Shown piece by piece: positions 57,597-64,000 of a stretch of 64,000 bases of DNA. The stretch covers positions 747,394-811,393 of the forward strand of contig CACRSC010000012.1 of NCBI GenBank assembly GCA_902651635.1, in the 5' to 3' direction. Under the pieces are notes generated by a model, which worked only from the letters and a program-made list of their open reading frames with translations, had not been told where the DNA came from and ran no database searches. How positions within the stretch are numbered: position 1 is the stretch's first letter; every line of letters begins with the position of its first letter. Origin of the DNA: Mastigamoeba balamuthi. Its lineage: Eukaryota > Evosea > Mastigamoebida > Mastigamoebidae. A program made the translations under genes and the position numbers.

Positions 57597-59514
57597 TCAA
57601 TGGCCCAGCCACTCGTCCAGCAGGTTGACGATCTTGACGCGGGCGTTGGTCAGGTCCTCGAGGTCGTTGGGAGACGACGCGTAGAGGTCGGCGCAGTGGG
57701 CCGTGCCCGTGATGAAAACGGGGAACAGGTTCGGGTCGGACGTCTTGGTCACGCCCAGCGAGTGCCACGGGTCGATCGAACCGTTGGGCAGCACAACCCT
57801 CGTCGTCCTGCCAGAGCATCACAAACCAATCAGACCAAATGCGCGCGTGCCACCCCCAAGTCGGCCGAGTCGATACGTACGCGACGTTGAGGCCACCGTA
57901 GAACGTGTTGGTCTTGTCGACGTTGGCGAAGACGTTCGACCGCTCGACGCCGTACGCGTCCTTGCACATGGCGAGCGACCAGTCGAGGTCGATGATCTTG
58001 CTGAACGCCGTGTCACCCTCGGCGCTCTGGTAGTACCCGAACTCTGCAAAATCGGTAAGAACACCGAAGCAACTGTAAAAGAAAAAAAACAGGGGCCAAG
58101 AACGCGCAAAATTGGCGTACCAACGCAGGTCTGCCAGACCCACGAACGCATCGAGGCGTAGGGGCTCTCGGGGTCGGTCGTGGTGAGCTCGCGGATCTGC
58201 GAGGCGTAGGTCGAGTCGATGCACGAGACGTTGTTGGCCTCGTTGTAGAACTTGTGCACGTTGCGCATGGCCGTCTCGGCGTCGGGGTCGCTGTTGACCA
58301 GGATGTCGCAGATCTTGTCGATCGTCGTCGTCCTGCCGATGTTGTCGAGGTTGTACTGCACCGTGTCGCACAGCGGGCCCGAGACCGACTCGAGGAACGT
58401 CGCCTGGTCGTACCTGGCGGTCGTGACGGGCTCGCACGTCGCGTACCCGCGCGCGAGCTCGGCGCGGCCAGCGGCGGTCTGCAGCATCGCGGAGATCTTC
58501 TGGTAGGCGGCCTTGACGCGGGCGGTGCAGCGGGCGCCGAGCGACTGCTCGACGACGTGCAGGTACTCGGGCATGTCGACCTGCGCGAGCACGGGGGCGC
58601 TGCTGGCGACGGCGGCGTGCACGAGGCTGGGGTACTTCTGGCGCATCCAGGCGCTCAGCGAGCCGCTGTACGAGCCGCCCAGCGTCACGACCTTGCTCGA
58701 GTGCGTGTTCTTGCTCTTGAGCACAAAGTCGATGAACGACTGCGCAGGCAGGGGCGCGCATGTTGCGTCAGCTAAGGCCATTTCGAGAACTCCAATGACT
58801 CAACGCAGGCATTTCCGCAAGCGGGGCCAACTGACTCACTGAGAAAACAGATTTCTGGGAAACAAACGTACGGCGTAGTCGGCGATGGCCTGGTGAGAGT
58901 TGAGGTAGTGGAGGTTCTCGACAGTGAGGCCGCCCTCGGGCATGCTCTCGCCGTAGAAGCGGTGCTCGATGGCCACCATCAGGCCGCGGTAGCGCTGGGC
59001 GTACTCGTTGATGATGAAGCGGCCAGTGAGCTCGCGAGGGCTCAGCGGACCCTCTCCTCCCAGCATCACGAAGACCGGGAACCCAGCTGCGCAGCACAGG
59101 GCCACTGGTCAGTTCGTTTTCCTGGCGAGATTTGGATATAGCGCAAATATCTCCCTTATCTTCCGGCTACCCCCCCACACCGAACACCCACACCCCTTCT
59201 TCTCCGGCCCGGCACGCACGTCCTCCCCAGAAGGTCTCGTTGACGAGGTAGCGCAGCTTGATGGTGCGGGGGTTCGCGGGATCGAACTGAGCGGGAGGGC
59301 ACGGGGCGGGTCAGTCCACGGGGCATAAGCCATTGGGTGGGCAGGCGGATGGGCTCCTGACCTGGTCGAGGCGCTGCTCGAACCACTGCATGGCCCCGGT
59401 GGCGCGCAGCTTCGCAGAGGTCTCGGGCTCATACGCCCAGTGCTTGTGGCGCAGGCGGACGGCGGAGACAGAGGCCACCAGAAGGGCGGCAGCAACGAGC
59501 AGTGCAGTCCTCAT
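57597..59514 (-). CDS. serine carboxypeptidase, family S28 (Pro-Xaa type), 6 exons
   Basis: CDS complement(join(57597..57807,57881..58043,58121..58739,58869..59086,59220..59286,59362..59514)), 476 aa. Residues 1-18 (MRTALLVAAALLVASVSA) are a signal peptide, so the enzyme is lysosomal or secreted, as in lysosomal Pro-X carboxypeptidase, DPP2 and thymus serine protease. Catalytic parts: GGSYSGSLSAW (Ser nucleophile), NGSIDPWHSLG (Asp) and GTAHCADL (His). Also FVMLGGEGP, IEHRFYGES and WQTCVEFGYYQ. Introns are 73-133 nt, GT-AG. Exact substrate class cannot be decided. Confidence 0.93.
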
Positions 59515-59661
59515 TGTAGGAGGTGTTTGCAACTTCTGACACGGATAAATATCGCGCCGGAGAAACAGGATACTCCCCAACAGGTACTGACGTATCATGA
59601 AGAACCAATGCCGTGCTGCTTTATTTAGAGTCACGCCGCCCAGCACTGTGTCATATTGCCA

Positions 59662-62433
59662 TCAGGGCAGCTTGGTGTTGAGTGCAACAATGGCGTCCGA
59701 CACAGTGCGTATGGTGGCGTCGAGATCGGGCAAACCCTCCAGCGGGTCCTTTCCTCCAGTGCGCTCCATACCGCCAGCTTTCGCCGCCCCGAGCCACGCC
59801 TCCAGAGCCACGCTGAACCCCTGCGGATCGGGGCACAGAATGGCCTCCCAGTCCGGCTGCATCCCTCGCGGCAGAGGGGCCTCGAGCGCAACGCCAACAG
59901 CGAGGTGTACTGCCTGGATGAAGGCGAACCCGACGGCGGCAGTACCGCGTGACAGGGGCATGAAGTTGTACCAGTAGAACACGGCACGCATCGCCAGCGC
60001 AGACGCTCCTTCACAGTCGCCAGCGCAAGCACGGTCGCAGAGCTCGGACCACACGGCCTTCAGCTCCGCGTCGTACTGTGCCCACCGAGGCGGTGTGCAC
60101 GGGGTCCGGATCGAGAACTCGACGCCCTGCTGCACTGCCTGCACGGTGAGTCTTGTCCCCTCGAGCGGCTTCGACGGCCCGCCGGGCCTTGTGCTCTTGC
60201 ACGGAGTCTCCACGAAGAAATCCCTCTGGAAGTACTGGTACAGATCCAGCGGCTCCTTCGACGACTCGGCGACGTGCTCCGGGACCCCGAGCCCGCCCTC
60301 CGTTGGCGGCAGAGGCGCGAGAGACCGCATCACAGCGAAGGCACGTCGCCACTGCGAGTTGTACCGCACGACCTTGGTCTGCCCGGTGAACATCGGCGTG
60401 TGTGATCCGTAGCCCTCGGCAAACTGCTCTGGACTCAGCCTGTCGACCCACCAGACCGGGTCGTTGGGCTCTGCTATCTGCCTCCATCTCACAAGAGCCG
60501 TGAAGAGGTCGCGCCAGCCTCTCTGCGTCCTCTTTTGGCCGTTCTGGTCCAGGCCACGCCCCATCCATCCGAGCTCGTTGCGCAGCCACTGCGCAGCCTG
60601 GATCATCGCGAGACCCGCACTGCGCTGCTGCCTTTTGTTTGGCATGAAGCCCTGCGAGTCGTACTGCATGAGCGAGCCCAGGTGATCGGCCATCTTGAGC
60701 AGCGCCTCGAGCTCCGGTGACGATGGAGCGGGCTGGACATCCGAAGGATCCAGCGGCAGGCCGTCCTTGGGAGAGGGCTCTGGCTGCGGCCTGTACCGCA
60801 CCAGAGTTGCCGGGTGGTGGTGCTTGCACCAAGCCTCCTTGAAGTATGGGTCGACCTCTCCGTCGTAATCGAATGAGCGCAACGGCACGGAGAGCCGCGA
60901 CCGGAGTAGCAGCGCGCACTCTCGCATGTACCACGCGGTGTGATCTGGCTTCATCGACACGACCAACGCGTAGTCCGATGCAGCGGCCACAAGCTGTCCC
61001 AGTCCATGTCTGGCAAACTGGTAAGAAAGCGGTGGGTCATGACCTACTCTCACCGGCACACCGCACGCATAAATACGTGCTCCGTGTTGCGCGGATCGAT
61101 TTTCGAGGCTTGATCGAACCACGTCACTGCTTCAGCGTGCCTTCCAGCACCGAACAGCGCGTTTCCACGCAAGTGGTTCACGGCTGACCGCTTGGGGTCC
61201 ACCTGCAACGCCTTGTCGTACCTATTGTACGTCAGAGAAGGGCAGCATCGTGCTCTGCATCCTTACAGTGCCAAAGACTTGTCGAGGACGCCGAGCTCTC
61301 GCCACGCTTGTGCCATGTTCGACCACGGGTCCTTGAACGACGGATCAAGGACTGTCGCACGTGCGAACGCTGCGATCCCGTCCTCCAGGTCCCCCAGCCC
61401 GGTTGCTGCCAGACCCACGTGGTTCCACAGCAACGCGGTGCCCTGTCCCTGCTCGACCGCCGCCTTGTAATCCGCCAGTGCGCAGCGGTAGTCCTTCCTG
61501 CGCATGTGGAGCTGTCCACGTTGCTGCAGAGCCTCGGAAAGCGTGGAGCCACCAATCGCCACAGCACGATCGAGGTCCACGAGCGCGTCGTCGTCGCAGC
61601 CCCCCACGGCGGCGCGTGCCTGACCTCTCCTGAGCCACGCATCTGCGCACTTCTGATCGATCGCGATCGCCCTTCCGAAGTCTACGCAGGGCATTCTGTC
61701 AGCTATTGCGAACGCCTTTCCCATCCACCCCGTCAGGTGGTGCACCCTGTATGGCGTCCATTAGGGAACCTCTGAGGGCGTGGGCAGTGCCCCGGCCGAG
61801 GTACGCCGCGACGAGCCTGTCGTTGCGCGCGAGCATCGCGGAGAAGTGCTCGATGGCCTTGTCGAACTGCCCGGTGTTGACCAGCAGGTACCCGATCGCT
61901 ATCATCTTGTCCAGCTCCGCGTCTCCCACGCCGTGCTGCACGAGCCCCTTGGCCGCCACCTCGTCCACCGCCGCGTCGCAGTCTCCCGGCGCCGTGGTCG
62001 TCGGCTCTGCCGCGCTGGCGAGCTGCCTGAGCTCGTGGCGCGTCTCGAAGTCGCCTGCGATGCCGGCGCCCGCACGCCACGTATCGACAGCGGCCTGGTG
62101 CTTGCCCTGCTTCGACAGAGCTCGGCCCTTGACCAGGTACGCTGCCTGGCAGTTGCCGTCGCGCGCGATGACCGTGTCGCAGTCTCTGCGGGTGGTTTGA
62201 CAGTGAGAAGGGGGGAAGAGGCAGTGGTGGGTGGTGGGTGTGCGATGCAACTTGACGCAGTGGTTGAAGAGCTCGAGGCGGGAGTAGCACGCGGCGCGGT
62301 TCAGGAGAAGCTGCGGGATCGCTGCGGCGCCAGGATTGGAGGAGATGGCTCGCGTGAGGACCTTGATGGCGTCGCTGTGGCGGCCCTCGTCGAAGAGAAG
62401 GGCGGCCTTTTGGTTTGCCTGTAGTGCGTCCAT
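59662..62433 (-). CDS. SRFR1/TTC13-type tetratricopeptide protein, 5 exons
   Basis: CDS complement(join(59662..61009,61054..61221,61267..61681,61746..62185,62252..62433)), 850 aa. The N-terminal 450 residues hold about ten TPR units (for example NQKAALLFDEGRHSDAIKVL, LLVNTGQFDKAIEHFSAML, AFARATVLDPSFKDPW). The C-terminal half matches plant SRFR1 and animal TTC13: HTAWYMRECALLLRSRL, GSHTPMFTGQTKVVRYNSQW, SIRTPCTPPRWAQYD and YWYNFMPLSRGTA. In plants SRFR1 is a negative regulator of immunity and an adaptor; the role here is unknown. Introns are 44-66 nt. Confidence 0.9.
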
Positions 62434-62652
62434 CGCAACGAGAATAACACAGCATCAAGATTTCTGTATCTCCGTCAAGCCCGTAAAGACAGATCCCGAA
62501 TTATCGCAGGACATCAATTGATAGCTAGGACACGAAAATGTGGAGATACAGGGCTGGCGAGACTGGTTTCCTCTGACGCTCTTAATCTCGCCAGTAAGAG
62601 ATTTTTATGCAGTTGACATCAACCACCAAGATATTTTTCACTGCGGAACCAA

Positions 62653-63157
62653 ATGTCGCGGAAGGTCGTGCGCGAGCAGCTGGAGCGAGTCCAGCGCGAG
62701 CTCAATGCCGAGAAGAAGGCGCCCAAGCCCAAGCGCAAGGCGACTCTGATCGGTGCCGCCGTCGCTCTCTGACACCCACCGGTCGCTCACGCCGCCCACA
62801 GAGAAGGTCGAGAGGGAGCAGAAGACAGTGGACCTGACCCAGGAGAACATCCGCGCGATCAAGGAGACCTCCAGCGTGCCCATCCGCAAGAAGACGCACA
62901 AGGAGATCAAGCTCGCGCGGGCCAAGCGCGCCATGCAGCGCAGCCAGGAGAAGGCGACGATGGACCACCTGAACCTGCTGGCGCGGGTCAAGGGCAACGC
63001 GCCCGTCGGCGTGTCGATGAAGGAGTTCAACAGGAAGGTCGCGGGGTACGGCCTGCTCAGCTCGAGGAAGATCAGGACCAAGGGCCCGCGGCCCCTGGGC
63101 ATCGGCGAGATCGACCTGCTTGCGGCTGCTGCACCGCACGACAAACACGACAAATGA
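62653..63157 (+). CDS. small basic protein of unknown function, 2 exons
   Basis: CDS join(62653..62752,62802..63157), 151 aa. It is very rich in Lys and Arg (for example AEKKAPKPKRKATLIE, KKTHKEIKLARAKRAMQRS) and predicted mostly helical; the C-terminal part NRKVAGYGLLSSRKIRTKG is less helical. The composition suggests a nucleolar or RNA/DNA-binding protein, but no family was recognised. The 49-nt intron is GT-AG, phase 1. It is divergent from the SRFR1/TTC13 gene across 219 bp. Confidence 0.7.
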
Positions 63158-63853
63158 AAAAGCACTCAACGCAGTTCCGATTCGATTCGTTGACACTTCC
63201 ATGACATTATCCAGATAGATCAGTCGTGCCGAAGAAGACACCAAATTTGGTACTTGTGATGCGCTTGGTAGAGTACAGCAATTGAACTAATGCAGAAATA
63301 AGGTTTCCAATATTTTCTTGGATTCTAGGGCACTTCTTGGCACTCATAAAGGGGATCATCGGGCGATGGTACTTGTTATCAGAGTGACGGAGACTCGGAA
63401 CGACCAGCGGTCAGCAATGTATCTCCGAACGTCTCTCTGCTGGCAGTTCTGAGGCGCAGCAGAGCGCCTTTTACGTGTCTCAGAGCAGTTAATGGGTCTG
63501 CTTACACTGGGCATCCCGAGGTCTCCGCGTCAGACCTTTTACTTCTAATCATCTCCCCCATAGGACTTAACAGGCACAACTCCTTGGGGTGACGATCGAC
63601 TTCTGCGACCGAGGGGATTTATGGGACCACTACCAAAAACACGGTTGGAGGGCTTGTATAGCCCGAACGCGCATCTGCGTCCTTGGGCAATAAAAAGAAC
63701 CGAAGCTGACATTCGGGAAGCCAGAATCTGGATGAAGATATTCCTTAACAGTGCAGATTTGGTTTATCGCCTTTTTCCTAGATATCACGTGTTATCTCGT
63801 GACGAAATCAAGTGGGACTTTTTTCACAACCATCTCTTTACAAGCAAGCGAAC
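63158..63853. other. intergenic region before seryl-tRNA synthetase
   Basis: About 700 bp, more A/T-rich than neighbouring exons. It holds the structured candidate at 63385-63532 and, near its right end, several short palindromic runs (GGAGGGCTTGTATAGCCC, GATATCACGTGTTATCTCGTGAC). No protein gene was supported. Confidence 0.4.
63385..63532 (+). ncRNA. candidate structured non-coding RNA
   Basis: TGACGGAGACTCGG (63385-63398) pairs with CCGAGGTCTCCGCGTCA (63516-63532), with two bulges, closing a 148-nt domain. Inside, GTTCTGAG (63446-63453) pairs with CTCAGAGC (63479-63486), presenting a loop with GCCTTTTAC, and CCAGC/GCTGG may form another arm. No coding frame fits. Strand is a guess; no Pol III terminator beyond T4 follows. 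It could equally be a 5' element of the downstream gene. Confidence 0.4.
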
Positions 63854-64000
63854 ATGGTGCTGGACATCCGCGAGTTCCGCGAGAACCCCGAGGCCGTGCG
63901 CGAGTCGCAGCGCAGGCGCTTTGCCGACCCCAAGATCGTCGACGAGATCATCGCGCTCGACACTGACTGGCGCAAGGCGCGCTTCAACCTCGACCAGGCG
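63854..64000 (+). CDS. SARS1: seryl-tRNA synthetase, 5' end (partial)
   Basis: The start ATG is at 63854 and 49 codons are seen before the window ends. [35 protein letters not shown] and [10 protein letters not shown] match the N-terminal coiled-coil arm of eukaryotic cytosolic seryl-tRNA synthetase, which grips the long variable arm of tRNA-Ser. The catalytic core lies outside. Confidence 0.92.
   Translation, partial: MVLDIREFRENPEAVRESQRRRFADPKIVDEIIALDTDWRKARFNLDQA

Noticed and set aside
58740-58800. S28 peptidase exon 4 starting further upstream (encoding DATCAPLPAQ)
   Set aside because: The acceptor at 58740-58742 restores phase 0 and gives ADYASFIDFVLK, matching the family; the upstream choice does not fit the phase of exon 3.
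63385-63532. U5 snRNA
   Set aside because: The GCCTTTTAC loop is present, but there is no Sm site after the stem and no 3' hairpin in the right place, and the overall fold is different.

Overview
This 64 kb window is nuclear DNA of a gene-dense, GC-rich, flagellated protist. The evidence is about 23 protein-coding genes split by 106 inferred spliceosomal introns (mostly 37-130 nt), intronless eukaryotic tRNAs with short T-run terminators, an intraflagellar transport gene (IFT80), an ESCRT-II subunit, ARF, a 20S proteasome subunit and a full DNA-PKcs. The species cannot be fixed from sequence alone. A free-living amoeboflagellate such as an archamoeba would fit, at low confidence. Exon structures were built by hand from splice-site phase and remembered family sequences; every join given here keeps the frame.

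Layout. 1-9.1 kb: partial unknown gene, secreted protein gene (-), IFT80, membrane-anchored methyltransferase, radical SAM/SPASM enzyme (-), acyl-CoA-binding protein, SAM-domain protein. 9.1-17 kb: a rearranged block with two 1.1 kb tandem units, two 1.5 kb tandem units carrying an intact PSMA5 gene and a truncated copy, a hairpin plus tRNA-like element, a 32-bp minisatellite, and a decayed inverted paralogue of the SAM-domain gene. 17-42.6 kb: sphingosine-1-phosphate lyase, nucleoredoxin (-), the 44-exon DNA-PKcs gene (-, 14 kb, 4052 aa), VPS25, a GH13 amylase-family enzyme, tRNA-Glu, ARF (-), alanine aminotransferase. 42.6-50.1 kb: an AT-rich island with tRNA-Arg, an old Ty3/gypsy-type chromovirus copy with 96-bp LTRs, and a mariner-type MITE. 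50-64 kb: type-I glutamine synthetase (-), an endosulfine/Igo-type protein, NUS1, an unknown helical protein, TCTP, an HN1/Jupiter-like protein, an S28 peptidase (-), an SRFR1/TTC13-type TPR protein (-), an unknown basic protein, and the start of seryl-tRNA synthetase.

Most genes are housekeeping genes with no operon-like logic. Several are divergently paired across short shared promoters (secreted gene/IFT80, DNA-PKcs/VPS25, ARF/alanine aminotransferase, glutamine synthetase/endosulfine, SRFR1/unknown basic protein). The most unusual genome-level signal is splicing: nine introns in eight genes fit only if the donor is GC rather than GT, mostly AG|GCAC. That is far above the roughly 1% seen in most eukaryotes, and two are supported by strong internal evidence (an intronless paralogue and exact family alignment). 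DNA-PKcs also has strikingly uniform introns, about 31 of 43 being 37-44 nt.
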